Below the pieces are notes generated by a model. That model saw nothing but the letters and a program-made list of their open reading frames with translations. It did not search any database and was not told the origin of the DNA. Shown piece by piece: positions 55,011 through 63,851 of a stretch of DNA of 64,000 nt. The first letter of the stretch is position 1; every line of letters starts with the position of its first letter. A program made the position numbers and the translations under genes. Origin of the DNA: Paradevosia shaoguanensis (lineage in GTDB: Bacteria > Pseudomonadota > Alphaproteobacteria > Rhizobiales > Devosiaceae). Where the stretch lies: assembly GCF_016801025.1 (NCBI RefSeq), contig NZ_CP068983.1:1798001-1862000 (forward strand), written 5' to 3'.

Positions 55011-55660
55011 TGACGTCGCCGGAAGCAGTAGCGGCGGTTAAGCCTTATGCAGATCTCCTGACTCGCGACGTGGAATCCGTTGCCAAAGACCTGGAATCCT
55101 ATGCTGATCTGCTGAGGAAATGGCAGAGGATTCAGAATCTTGTTTCACGTGAAACATTGACCGAACTTTGGAGCCGCCACATGGCGGACAGCCTGCAGGC
55201 TCTGACCAAGATCGCTGAGAAGGATTCAAAATTCATCGACTTGGGTAGCGGCGGAGGCTTTCCCGCAGTCCCTCTGGCGACAGCTCTCAAGGGTAGGGTC
55301 CGCTACCTCCTGGTTGAGCCCACGCAGAGAAAGGTCAGCTTTCTCAGGACGGTAGCTCGTGAGCTTGGGCTGGACGCCAAGGTGGAATCCCGGAGAATCG
55401 AGCAAATTGATCCACGTGAAACATTTGTTCCGGATGTTATCACGTCCCGTGCTCTCGCCAATCTCGAGGCCCTCTGCGGCTTGATGCTGCCCTTCTTTGG
55501 CCCGAATACGCGCGCCATCCTGCACAAGGGCAGGGAACATGTTGAAGAGATCGAACAAGCCAGTACCCGCTACGCCTTTAACGTGTTAGTAACCAGGAGC
55601 GATACCGATCCGAACGGTGTCTTGCTTGAGCTCAGCAATTTGAGCCGAAAAGACAGATAG
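55010..55660 (+). CDS. rsmG: 16S rRNA (guanine-527-N7)-methyltransferase
   Basis: 216 residues from ATG 55010. SAM-binding FIDLGSGGGFPAVPLA, WQRIQNLVSRETLTELWSRH near the N terminus and VITSRALANLEAL later. Methylates G527 of 16S rRNA; its loss gives low-level streptomycin resistance in other bacteria. Two segments, VSRET and DPRET, are encoded by parS-like DNA (55142-55155 and 55409-55422), so nucleotide and protein constraints overlap. Confidence 0.97.
   Translation: MTSPEAVAAVKPYADLLTRDVESVAKDLESYADLLRKWQRIQNLVSRETLTELWSRHMADSLQALTKIAEKDSKFIDLGSGGGFPAVPLATALKGRVRYLLVEPTQRKVSFLRTVARELGLDAKVESRRIEQIDPRETFVPDVITSRALANLEALCGLMLPFFGPNTRAILHKGREHVEEIEQASTRYAFNVLVTRSDTDPNGVLLELSNLSRKDR
55142..55155. 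other. parS: Perfect parS inside rsmG
   Basis: GTTTCACGTGAAAC, a full 14-base palindrome flanked by T and A to give TGTTTCACGTGAAACA, identical to the classical bacterial parS. It encodes Val-Ser-Arg-Glu-Thr. Confidence 0.88.
55409..55422. other. parS-like site 2 inside rsmG
   Basis: GATCCACGTGAAAC: the right half is perfect and the left half has two changes. It encodes Asp-Pro-Arg-Glu-Thr. 267 bases after the perfect site. Confidence 0.5.
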
Positions 55661-55687
55661 TTAGCGGCAATTATCCTGGAGGGCGCC

Positions 55688-56488
55688 TTGGCTCCCCGCA
55701 TTTTGACACTCGCCAACCAAAAGGGTGGCGTCGGCAAAACCACCACCGCGATTAACCTGGCAACCGCATTGGCCGCCGTCGGCGAGCGCGTGCTGATCAT
55801 CGACCTAGACCCGCAGGGCAATGCCTCGACGGGCCTTGGCATTGACCGCGCTAATCGCGAGATTTCGAGCTACGATCTGCTGGTCGGCGAGGCGCGCATT
55901 GCCGAGGCCTCGGTGATGACCAGCGTTCCCAACGTCGCCATCGTACCCTCGACGCTCGATCTGCTCGGCGTCGAGTTGACCATAGCCGCGCATGCGGACC
56001 GCGCCTTCCGGCTGCGCGACGCGTTCAAGGCAATCAACGAACTCACTATCGACGGCAGACCGGTCAGCTATGTTCTGATCGATTGCCCGCCCTCGCTCAA
56101 CCTTCTCACGATCAATGCACTCGTAGCGGCCGACGCCGTGCTTGTGCCGCTGCAGTGCGAGTTCTTCGCGCTCGAGGGCCTTAGCCAGTTACTGCAGACG
56201 ATCGAGCAGATTCGCTCGACTCTCAATCCGCGCCTCTCCATCCAGGGTGTGGTGATGACCATGTTCGATCGCCGCAACAACCTGTCGGAGCAGGTGCTTG
56301 CCGACGTTCGGCAGGAAATGGGCGAACTGGTCTATGATACGGTCATCCCGCGTAATGTGCGGCTTTCGGAGGCACCATCCTATGGCAAGCCGGCGCTGCT
56401 CTACGATCTCAAATGCGCCGGCAGCCAAGCGTATCTGCGCCTCGCCACTGAAGTGATCCGCCGGGAACGGCGTCTCGCAGCCGCCTAA
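55688..56488 (+). CDS. parA: Chromosome partitioning ATPase ParA
   Basis: 266 residues from TTG 55688 with GGAGGG (55678-55683) upstream. Deviant Walker A KGGVGKTTT (residues 12-20), IDLDPQGNASTGLG and DCPPSLNLLTINAL are the ParA/Soj marks. Dimers bind DNA and move ParB-parS complexes to separate new origins. Followed closely by parB. Confidence 0.97.
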   Translation: MAPRILTLANQKGGVGKTTTAINLATALAAVGERVLIIDLDPQGNASTGLGIDRANREISSYDLLVGEARIAEASVMTSVPNVAIVPSTLDLLGVELTIAAHADRAFRLRDAFKAINELTIDGRPVSYVLIDCPPSLNLLTINALVAADAVLVPLQCEFFALEGLSQLLQTIEQIRSTLNPRLSIQGVVMTMFDRRNNLSEQVLADVRQEMGELVYDTVIPRNVRLSEAPSYGKPALLYDLKCAGSQAYLRLATEVIRRERRLAAA

Positions 56489-56509
56489 CGACAGGAGTCT
56501 TTTGGGATC

Positions 56510-57391
56510 ATGAACGACAAACCCTCCCGTCTCGGCCGCGGCCTGGCAGCGCTTATCGGCGACATGGCGACCCTTGAGGGCGCCCGAGTCGCTGAATCCT
56601 CAACCGGCGGCAAGCGCCTGCCGGTGGAATTTCTCGTCGCCAACCGTGCCAATCCGCGCCGCGACTTCGATCCGGACCAGCTCGAGGACCTGACGAATTC
56701 CATCCGCGAAAAAGGCGTGATGCAGCCGCTACTGGTGCGTCCGACCAATGATCCGAACATTTTCGAGATCATCGCCGGCGAGCGCCGCTGGCGCGCTTCC
56801 CAGAAGGCCGGGCTGCATGATGTCCCCGTTATCATCCGCGATGTCGACGACAAGGAAGCGCTCGAACTCGCCATCATCGAGAACGTTCAGCGCGCCGATC
56901 TCAGTCCGCTTGAAGAAGCCATGGGCTATGGCCAGCTGATGGATCAGTTCGGCTATACCCAGCAGGATCTGGCGCAGGTTATCGGCAAGAGCCGTTCGCA
57001 CGTTGCCAATACGCTGCGCCTGCTGCGCCTACCAGATGACGTGCGCGATATGCTTGCCCGCGGTGAACTCACCGCCGGCCATGCTCGCACGCTGATCACT
57101 GCCGAAGATCCTGCCTCCCTTGCGCGCCAGATTGTTGGTGGCGGATTGTCGGTGCGCGAAGCCGAAGCCCTCAGCCAACGTGACGCCGTGCAGCCGCGCA
57201 AGCGGCAGGCATCGTCACCGGCCGAGAAGGATGCGGATACGCGCGCGATCGAGAAACAGCTTTCCGATCAGTTGGGATTGGCGGTTACGATCAACCACTC
57301 GCCGACTGGCGGAAAGCTTGAGATTCGCTACCGCACACTTGAGCAGCTCGATTCTATCTGCTCACGGCTCAGCATACGGGAATCGTTCTGA
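56510..57391 (+). CDS. parB: Chromosome partitioning CTPase ParB
   Basis: 293 residues from ATG 56510. N-terminal CTP-binding blocks (ANPRRDFDPDQLEDL, IAGERRWRASQKAGL, ENVQRADLSPLEEAMGY), central helix-turn-helix (TQQDLAQVIGKSRSHVANTL) that reads parS, a linker with QPRKRQAS, and a C-terminal dimer domain. It loads at parS, closes as a CTP clamp and spreads. A perfect parS lies 20 bases past its stop. Confidence 0.97.
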   Translation: MNDKPSRLGRGLAALIGDMATLEGARVAESSTGGKRLPVEFLVANRANPRRDFDPDQLEDLTNSIREKGVMQPLLVRPTNDPNIFEIIAGERRWRASQKAGLHDVPVIIRDVDDKEALELAIIENVQRADLSPLEEAMGYGQLMDQFGYTQQDLAQVIGKSRSHVANTLRLLRLPDDVRDMLARGELTAGHARTLITAEDPASLARQIVGGGLSVREAEALSQRDAVQPRKRQASSPAEKDADTRAIEKQLSDQLGLAVTINHSPTGGKLEIRYRTLEQLDSICSRLSIRESF

Positions 57392-57411
57392 TTTCAGGGA
57401 CTTAAGCGCTA

Positions 57412-57425
57412 GTTTCACGTGAAAC
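57412..57425. other. parS: Perfect parS between parB and holA
   Basis: GTTTCACGTGAAAC, full palindrome, in the 64-base space between convergent parB and holA. Confidence 0.88.
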
Positions 57426-57455
57426 GTGGGCTACAAGGCTCGCGTTTCTTGTTAG

Positions 57456-58478
57456 CTAACGGTCAGCGGCGACCATGCATAGTGCTAGCATCGTCCGTCG
57501 AAAAAGCGTTTCGGCCAGACCGGATTTGCGTCGGCTTTCGCCGGTCATGACCTGTAGGCGCTCGCAGGCATTGGCCAGGGCCGTATCGTTCCAGAGTCTT
57601 ACTTGTTGCTCGATCGCTGCGCGGCGCGAGAAATGAGGCTTGGGTCTCGCATTGTCGAGTACATCGCGTACTGACCGACCGGTATCCACTTCAGCACGTA
57701 GTCGCCTGAGCATGTTAAAGTGAATGAGCGCCGTGGCGAGCAATCGCTGCGGATCAACCGCATTGCCGATTGCGCGGTTTATAGCGTCCTCAAGTTTCTG
57801 GGCGTGACCGGTTCCGGCGGCGTCGGCGATCTGGTCGATGACGAGGGCGGCGTTGTCAGCGCAAAGGGTAATGACGTCCTCTTCGGTCAACACCTTGCTT
57901 TGCGCCGCATAAAGCACGAGCTTTTCCAGTTCGCGCCGTGTGATTTCACGGTCATTGCCCAGAACCTCGCGCAGCGTCGAAATCGCGTCGTTGTCCGCGC
58001 GGATGCCGTTCTTTGAGAAGGTATCTCGGATGAGTACTGCTATCGTTTCATCGCTATCGGCGTAGCAGGGTAACGAACGGCCGAACTTGGCGGCATCAAC
58101 CAAAGCGCGTAGCGCGTCCTTCGGCGTGAGATTGCCAGCTTCGAGAATGACGATGGCGCCTTGCGGATCATCGCGGATCTCGGTCAGGGTCATGACCAGC
58201 GACTTACCGGCCCCGCGTACGCGAATGATGCGCTTGTCGCCGAAAAGCGAGGGAGTGCGCGCCTCGATAGCCAGGCGCGAAGGATCGGCATCGAGTTCGC
58301 TGCCTTCAAAGGTCACGACCTCGGTGCCCTGGCCCTTCTCGCCTGAAAAGTAGCGTACAAGCGTTTGCGCCGTTTCGCGCACAAGACCCGTATCCGGCCC
58401 ATAGGCCAAAAATATCCCTTCGGTGAGGTCAGGGCGGCTGAGGAAGCGGGCAACTTCGTGCGCCTTTAGGGCGGTCAT
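57456..58478 (-). CDS. holA: DNA polymerase III delta subunit
   Basis: 340 residues from ATG 58478, overlapping the lptE stop by ATGA. N-terminal FLAYGPDTGLVRETAQTLVRYF and VRGAGKS region, then the domain II/III helical part with NDREITRRELEKLVLYA. Clamp-loader subunit that opens the beta clamp. The leuS-lptE-holA operon is conserved in Hyphomicrobiales. Confidence 0.93.
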   Translation of the reverse strand: MTALKAHEVARFLSRPDLTEGIFLAYGPDTGLVRETAQTLVRYFSGEKGQGTEVVTFEGSELDADPSRLAIEARTPSLFGDKRIIRVRGAGKSLVMTLTEIRDDPQGAIVILEAGNLTPKDALRALVDAAKFGRSLPCYADSDETIAVLIRDTFSKNGIRADNDAISTLREVLGNDREITRRELEKLVLYAAQSKVLTEEDVITLCADNAALVIDQIADAAGTGHAQKLEDAINRAIGNAVDPQRLLATALIHFNMLRRLRAEVDTGRSVRDVLDNARPKPHFSRRAAIEQQVRLWNDTALANACERLQVMTGESRRKSGLAETLFRRTMLALCMVAADR

Positions 58479-59002
58479 TTAAGCGCAGGGACGAGCATCG
58501 GGCCTTTGTAGCCGGCAAGAATGGCGAGGCGTAGGCTTTCGGCGACATCGCGTGCCGCCTGTTCGGAAGCTGAACGGAAGGCTTCGGTATCCGCAAAGAC
58601 CTGGCCGTTGGTCTGGTAGCCTGTGCTGGCCGAACGCGTGGCGCTGAAGAGCTTTTTTCCGCTGGCATCGGTGATCGTCACGGTGCCGTTGACTATCGCC
58701 TCGTAATTGGTCACCGGATTGACCGTTGCCGAACGTGTCAGCCCTCGACTGCTGGCGCCAATGCTTACGGTTAGCGTCGGGGAATCCGGCGTGCCGCCGG
58801 GGAAGCGAAGCGCCAGTTCCTGGTAGGCGATCTGGTCGAGCCGACTGACTGGTTTAGTGAAGTTGAAGGCATATTTCGCCTCCGCCATCGCCACGTCCGA
58901 ATAGACCGGTGCGAAGGACGTGCAGCCCGCAAGCGCCAAGGCCGGCACCAGAAACGCCAGCGATATCAATACGTTGCGGGCGGCGCGCTTAGATGACCAC
59001 AT
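58475..59002 (-). CDS. lptE: LPS-assembly lipoprotein LptE
   Basis: 175 residues from ATG 59002, inside the leuS 3' end by 14 bases. Lipoprotein signal with lipobox LALAGC, then FAPVYSDV, a beta-sheet domain and [13 protein letters not shown] near the end. This is the short alphaproteobacterial LptE that plugs LptD at the outer membrane. The place between leuS and holA is the standard one. Confidence 0.9.
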   Translation of the reverse strand: MWSSKRAARNVLISLAFLVPALALAGCTSFAPVYSDVAMAEAKYAFNFTKPVSRLDQIAYQELALRFPGGTPDSPTLTVSIGASSRGLTRSATVNPVTNYEAIVNGTVTITDASGKKLFSATRSASTGYQTNGQVFADTEAFRSASEQAARDVAESLRLAILAGYKGPMLVPALK

Positions 59003-61601
59003 TGACGATCCGATCGGGCACGATGATGAGCTTCTTGGGCGCATTGCCCTCCAGCATGCGGGCAATCGGCTCCAGTGACAAGACGGCCGCTTCCACTGTT
59101 TCACGGGAAGCACCCTTGGCCAGCGTCAGCTCGGCGCGGCGCTTGCCGTTGACCTGCACGGCGATCACCACCTCGTCGTCGACGAGGAAGCGATCTTCAT
59201 AGGCGGGCCAGGGCGCGTCGCAGGCGAGGCCCTGCTTGCCCAGTTCGGCCCAGCAGGTTTCCGACAGGTGCGGCATCATCGGGGCGATCATCAGCACCAG
59301 GCGTTCGACGCCTTCCGAAAGCGCCGCGGACTGGGCAGCGCTGGCCTTTTCGCCATTGGCCTGCACGAACTTGGCGAGGGCATTGGTGAGCTCATAGATC
59401 TGGGCCACGGCGCGGTTGAAGCGCAGGCCCTCGATGGCGTCGCCGATTTCCTTGGTGGCGCGATGCGTGGCCTTGCGCAGGGCGCTGACGCCCTCGTCGC
59501 TGTCGCCGGCCGCGCCCTTGGCGAGCAGCGCCACGGTGTCGGTCACCAGCTTCCAGACGCGCTGCTGGAAGCGGCCGGCGCCTTCGATACCGGCCTCCGT
59601 CCACTGCACGTCGCGTTCGGGCGGGGAATCCGAGAGCATGAACCAGCGGGCAGTGTCGGCGCCATAGGTCGCCACGATCTCGTCGGGATCGATGACGTTC
59701 TTCTTGGATTTGCTCATCTTCTCGATCGAGCCGATGTTCAGATCCTCGCCGGTACCGACGCGCTTGGCGCTGCGGATATCGCCCGCGGCCTCGAGAATGA
59801 CCTCGGAGGGCAGCACCCATTCGCCCGTCTTGGTCTTATAGGTCTCGTGGGTCACCATGCCTTGGGTGAAGAGCCCCTTGAAGGGCTCATCGATGCCAAT
59901 GACATGGCCGGTGGCCTTCATGGCGCGCATGAAGAAGCGCGAATAGAGCAGGTGCAGGATGGCATGCTCGATGCCGCCGATATACTGGTCCACCGGCAGC
60001 CAGGCGCTGGCGACGGCCGGCTCGGTCGGCGTCGCCGCCCTGGGCGAAGTGAAGCGGGCGTAATACCAGGAGGAATCGACGAACGTATCCATCGTGTCCG
60101 TCTCGCGCCGCGCTTCCCCACCGCATTGCGGGCAGGTGACGTGCTTCCAGCTCGGATGATGGTCGAGCGGGTTGCCGGGCTTGTCGAAAGTCACGTCTTC
60201 GGGCAGGCGAACCGGCAGATCCTTCTTGGGCACGGGAATGGTGCCGCAGACCTCGCAATGGACCACGGGAATCGGGCAGCCCCAATAGCGCTGGCGGGAA
60301 ATGCCCCAGTCGCGCAGGCGATAGTTGGTTTCCACCACGCCCTGCGGGCGGCCGTCGATGCTGCGCTCGCCGAAATAGGCGGCGATGCGCTTCTTTGCCT
60401 CGTCCACCGCCAGCCCGTCGAGGAACTGGCTGTGATAGATGGCGCCCGGGCCGGTATAAGCCTCGTCGGCCACGGCGAAGCTTGCTGGGTCGGCGTCGGG
60501 CGGCAGCACGACGGGGATCACCGGCAGGTCGTATTTACGGGCGAAGTCGAGGTCGCGCTGGTCATGGGCCGGGCAGCCGAAAATGGCGCCGGTGCCGTAG
60601 TCCATCAGCACGAAATTGGCGACATAGACCGGCAGCGTCTGCTCTTCCAGCACCGGATGCTTTACGCGCAGGCCGGTGAAGTAGCCCTTTTTCTCGGCCT
60701 TCTCGATGGTTTCGGTTGCCGTGCCCAGGCGGTGGCATTCCTCGACGAAGGCAGCGAGCTCGGCATTGCCGGCGGCGAGGGCCGTCGTCAGCTTATGGTC
60801 GGCCGAGAGCGCCACGAACGAGGCGCCGAAAATGGTGTCGGGGCGCGTGGTGAAGACTTCCACGCTCGTCGCGTGCTCGCGGCCTTCCGCCACGTCGAAC
60901 AGCAGGCGCAACCCTTCCGACTTGCCGATCCAGTTGCGCTGCATGGTGCGCACCTTTTCGGGCCATTCCTCGAGCGTATCGATGGCCGAAAGCAGTTCCT
61001 CGGAAAAATCCGAAATTTTCAGGAACCACTGCGTCAGTTCGCGCTGTTCGACCAGGGCGCCCGAGCGCCAGCCGCGCCCGTCGATCACCTGTTCGTTGGC
61101 GAGCACTGTATGGTCCACCGGGTCCCAGTTGACCTTCGACTTCTTGCGCGACACCAGGCCCGCTTCGAGGAAATCGATGAACATGGCCTGCTGGTGCTGG
61201 TAATATTCGGGATCGCAGGTGGCGATCTCGCGGCTCCAGTCCAGCGACAGACCCATGGACTTCAGCTGGTCGCGCATGGTGGCGATGTTCTGGTAGGTCC
61301 AGGCGCCCGGCGCGACCTTGCGCTCGATGGCGGCATTTTCCGCCGGCAGGCCGAAGGCGTCCCAGCCCATGGGGTGCAGCACGTTCTTGCCGCGGGCGCG
61401 CTGGTAACGGGCCACGACGTCGCCCATCGAATAATTGCGCACATGGCCCATATGGATGCGGCCGGACGGATACGGGAACATTTCGAGGACGTAGTAGCGC
61501 TCGCGCGGATCGTCGTTGGCGACCTCGAAGGATTTCCGGTCCTGCCAGACCTTTTGCCAATGGGGTTCTTTTTCGCGCGGATTATAGCGTTCGACGCTCA
61601 C
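58989..61601 (-). CDS. leuS: Leucyl-tRNA synthetase
   Basis: 870 residues from ATG 61601. Class-I signature HMGH at residues 50-53 (HIGH), KMSKS region [13 protein letters not shown] near residue 627, an editing domain in between, and a C-terminal anticodon-binding part. Starts [19 protein letters not shown] as in other alphaproteobacteria. Divergent from the YggS-like gene with a 121-base gap holding no obvious element. Confidence 0.98.
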   Translation of the reverse strand: MSVERYNPREKEPHWQKVWQDRKSFEVANDDPRERYYVLEMFPYPSGRIHMGHVRNYSMGDVVARYQRARGKNVLHPMGWDAFGLPAENAAIERKVAPGAWTYQNIATMRDQLKSMGLSLDWSREIATCDPEYYQHQQAMFIDFLEAGLVSRKKSKVNWDPVDHTVLANEQVIDGRGWRSGALVEQRELTQWFLKISDFSEELLSAIDTLEEWPEKVRTMQRNWIGKSEGLRLLFDVAEGREHATSVEVFTTRPDTIFGASFVALSADHKLTTALAAGNAELAAFVEECHRLGTATETIEKAEKKGYFTGLRVKHPVLEEQTLPVYVANFVLMDYGTGAIFGCPAHDQRDLDFARKYDLPVIPVVLPPDADPASFAVADEAYTGPGAIYHSQFLDGLAVDEAKKRIAAYFGERSIDGRPQGVVETNYRLRDWGISRQRYWGCPIPVVHCEVCGTIPVPKKDLPVRLPEDVTFDKPGNPLDHHPSWKHVTCPQCGGEARRETDTMDTFVDSSWYYARFTSPRAATPTEPAVASAWLPVDQYIGGIEHAILHLLYSRFFMRAMKATGHVIGIDEPFKGLFTQGMVTHETYKTKTGEWVLPSEVILEAAGDIRSAKRVGTGEDLNIGSIEKMSKSKKNVIDPDEIVATYGADTARWFMLSDSPPERDVQWTEAGIEGAGRFQQRVWKLVTDTVALLAKGAAGDSDEGVSALRKATHRATKEIGDAIEGLRFNRAVAQIYELTNALAKFVQANGEKASAAQSAALSEGVERLVLMIAPMMPHLSETCWAELGKQGLACDAPWPAYEDRFLVDDEVVIAVQVNGKRRAELTLAKGASRETVEAAVLSLEPIARMLEGNAPKKLIIVPDRIVNVVI

Positions 61602-61722
61602 TTCGAATCGTCCTGGAAGAAAGGCAGTTTGCTGCCGATTATGTTGCGTTGTCGGGGGATTTTGGCTACCGGACCATCACCAGAAAAGCCCGGCGCGGTC
61701 AACCTATACAAGGCGATTTCGA

Positions 61723-62391
61723 ATGATGGAGACGGCGGAAACACGGTTGGCCGAGATCGAGGGCCGCATTGCGCGCGCCCACAAGCGGTTCGGGGCGCCG
61801 CCCGAGGCGGTGACGCTGGTTGCCGTTTCCAAGACTTTTGACGCCGAAGAGATCGAGCCCTTCCTCGCCGCCGGCCAGCGCGTCTTTGGAGAGAACCGCG
61901 TGCAGGAGGCGCAGGGCAAGTGGCCGGCCTTGCGCGAGACGTATTCCGATATTCAGCTTCATCTTATCGGCCCGCTGCAGACCAACAAGGCGCGCGATGC
62001 GGTGGCGCTGTTCGATGTCATCGAGACAGTCGATCGCGAAAAGCTTGCGGCGGTGCTGCGTGAGGAGATGACGCGGGCAGGGCGCGATTTGCCCTGTCTC
62101 GTCCAGGTCAATATCGGGGGCGAGCCGCAGAAGGCGGGAATTCCGCCTGACGAGGCGGTGGCGTTTGCCCGACGCTGCATCGATGTGCACCAGCTCGATA
62201 TCCGGGGCTTCATGTGCATCCCGCCGGCGGACGAACCGCCCGGACCGTTCTTCGCGCACCTGGCCACGCTCGGTCGCGAAGTAGGTTTGCCGTGGCTCTC
62301 GATGGGCATGAGCGCCGATTTCGAAACCGCGATCGCCATGGGAGCCACTCACGTGCGGGTGGGCTCCGCGCTTTTCGGCCATCGCGGCTGA
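61723..62391 (+). CDS. YggS-family PLP homeostasis protein
   Basis: 222 residues from ATG 61723 (or the next ATG). A single-domain alanine-racemase-like TIM barrel with the PLP Lys in LVAVSKTFDAEEI, FGENRVQEAQGKW, HLIGPLQTNKA and a C-terminal SMGMSADFETAIAMGATHVRVGSALFG. It buffers pyridoxal phosphate and affects amino-acid pools; no racemase activity is expected. Confidence 0.95.
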   Translation: MMETAETRLAEIEGRIARAHKRFGAPPEAVTLVAVSKTFDAEEIEPFLAAGQRVFGENRVQEAQGKWPALRETYSDIQLHLIGPLQTNKARDAVALFDVIETVDREKLAAVLREEMTRAGRDLPCLVQVNIGGEPQKAGIPPDEAVAFARRCIDVHQLDIRGFMCIPPADEPPGPFFAHLATLGREVGLPWLSMGMSADFETAIAMGATHVRVGSALFGHRG

Positions 62392-62464
62392 TTCACCCGC
62401 CCTTGGAAGGAATTAGCGGGCCTCTGCAACCTTGCAAGGGCGAGCGCCGTTCCTATCTCATAAC

Positions 62465-62488
62465 GGGCTTGTGATTGGCACAAGTCCC
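62465..62488. promoter_or_regulatory. Inverted repeat upstream of the CenR-like gene
   Basis: GGGCTTGTG (62465-62473) and CACAAGTCCC (62479-62488) form an almost perfect inverted repeat around ATTGG, about 58 bases before the start codon. Candidate operator or leader hairpin. Confidence 0.4.
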
Positions 62489-62545
62489 GACCGCACCTAC
62501 ATTTGATTGGCGAGCCGGGGGGCCTGCCCTGAGGGAATTGCCTAG

Positions 62546-63229
62546 ATGAACAAGCGCCGAATCCTTTTGGTTGATGACGACGCAGACCTGCGCAAGACGC
62601 TGGTCGAGCAACTTGCGCAATATCGCGAGTTCGACATAACGGAAGCCGGTTCCGCCAACGACGCTCTCAAGGCGGTGCGCGACGCTCATGTGGATCTCAT
62701 GGTGCTCGATGTCGGCCTGCCGGATATGGATGGCCGCGAGGCCGTGAAAATCCTGCGCCGCGAAGGCTTCAAAGGCCCGATCCTGATGCTGACGGGCCAC
62801 GACACCGATGCCGACGAAATCCTGGGGCTTGAATCGGGCGCCAATGACTACATCACCAAGCCATTCCGCTTTTCGGTGCTGCTCGCGCGTATCCGCGCGG
62901 CGCTGCGCCAGCACGACCAGAGTGAGGACGTAGTGTTCACCATCGGCCAGTACAGCTTCCAGCCGGCGGCCAAGCTCCTGGAATCGGCCGACGGCGGCAA
63001 GGTGAGGCTCACCGACAAGGAAACCTCGATTCTTAAATATCTCTATCGCCAGGGCCCCAAGACCATCACGCGCGATGTGCTGCTCAAGGAAGTCTGGGGG
63101 TATAATAACCGCGTCACCACCCACACGCTCGAGACGCATATCTACCGGCTGCGCCAGAAGATCGAGCGCGATCCCTCCAATGCGCGCCTCCTCGTGACTG
63201 AAGAGGGTGGCTATCGCCTCGTCCCCTGA
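62546..63229 (+). CDS. cenR: CenR/OtpR-like OmpR-family response regulator
   Basis: 227 residues from ATG 62546. Receiver domain with acidic pocket VDDDAD (10-12), phosphoacceptor D55 in LDVGLPDMDGREAV, and K105 in TKPFRF, then an OmpR winged helix (LTDKETSILKYLYR, VTTHTLETHIYRLRQKIERD, EGGYRLVP). From memory the DMDGREAVKILR and LRQHDQSEDVVFTIG stretches are those of Brucella OtpR and Caulobacter CenR, which control cell-envelope integrity. The kinase is not in the window. OmpR-family membership is certain; the CenR assignment is less so. Confidence 0.8.
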   Translation: MNKRRILLVDDDADLRKTLVEQLAQYREFDITEAGSANDALKAVRDAHVDLMVLDVGLPDMDGREAVKILRREGFKGPILMLTGHDTDADEILGLESGANDYITKPFRFSVLLARIRAALRQHDQSEDVVFTIGQYSFQPAAKLLESADGGKVRLTDKETSILKYLYRQGPKTITRDVLLKEVWGYNNRVTTHTLETHIYRLRQKIERDPSNARLLVTEEGGYRLVP

Positions 63230-63234
63230 TAACG

Positions 63235-63259
63235 TCCGCCGCGAAACCCTCGCGGCGGA
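63235..63259 (+). terminator. Hairpin behind the CenR-like gene
   Basis: TCCGCCGCGA (63235-63244), loop AACCC, TCGCGGCGGA (63250-63259): a perfect 10-base-pair stem six bases after the stop, but without a T-tract. Confidence 0.5.
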
Positions 63260-63307
63260 AAACCGCTATCTATAGAGTTTGCGAACGGAAAATCGCTCTC
63301 TATAAAG
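63257..63307 (+). repeat. Two imperfect 21-base direct repeats with a 30-base period
   Basis: 63257-63277 and 63287-63307 agree at 18 of 21 positions, each of the form GGAAAAyCGCTmTCTATArAG. They lie upstream of the cyclic-nucleotide-binding gene and could be regulator sites, possibly of the CenR-like protein. Confidence 0.45.
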
Positions 63308-63376
63308 CGTTAGGAGCGCATTCGGGCCATCAAGGCCGCTAGGCGGCATGTGTGCTCTGGCGAGGACTGGGGCACT

Positions 63377-63835
63377 ATGCAACTGGACGACGCGGCGACA
63401 ATCCTGGCGCACGCTGAATTCTTCGAGATCTGCGACCACGATCAAAGGCGTTTGCTCGCCTTTGCGAGCGAGCGTCGCCGTTTCGATGCCAACGCCGTGG
63501 TCTACAAGGCCGGCGATGTGCCCGACGGCGCCCATGTCCTCATCTCCGGCCGCCTGCGTTCCGCTTCGGAGGAGGGCGGCAAGCCGCACGATCTCTCCGG
63601 CGAAGGCACGCTGGTCGGCGCGATGGCGCTGGTTATCGCCAAGCCGCGCCCGGTGACGATTACGGCCCTCGTCGCGTCCGAAACGCTCTTCGTTCCGCGA
63701 CATGCGTTTCTCAAGCTCGCCACGCAATATCCGGACCTTGCGGCACGCGCGGCCGATCATATCCGACGCGAGCTGACGGGATATCTGGGTGCGCTGGCGC
63801 CGCTCAAGGGGCGTATCCGCAAGGATCAGATCTGA
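63377..63835 (+). CDS. Stand-alone cyclic-nucleotide-binding-domain protein
   Basis: 152 residues from ATG 63377; the frame opens nine codons earlier. A Crp-like beta-roll with AVVYKAGDVPDGAHVLISGRLR and GTLVGAMALVIAKPRPVTITALVASETLFV, followed by a helix, and no DNA-binding domain. The Arg/Glu phosphate-binding cassette looks degenerate (GAMALVIAKPRP), so cAMP binding is uncertain. It follows the CenR-like gene and may modulate the same circuit. Confidence 0.85.
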   Translation: MQLDDAATILAHAEFFEICDHDQRRLLAFASERRRFDANAVVYKAGDVPDGAHVLISGRLRSASEEGGKPHDLSGEGTLVGAMALVIAKPRPVTITALVASETLFVPRHAFLKLATQYPDLAARAADHIRRELTGYLGALAPLKGRIRKDQI

Positions 63836-63851
63836 GCGCGGTCGCGCTCTG

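Noticed and set aside
59268-61841. An 857-codon open frame on the plus strand opposite leuS
   Set aside because: Fully antisense to a clear leucyl-tRNA synthetase; long antisense frames are expected in GC-rich DNA with strong third-position bias, and the product shows no family motif.
62350-62355. CACGTG core in the YggS-like gene considered as parS
   Set aside because: Flanking bases ACT and CGG do not match the TTCACGTGAA core.
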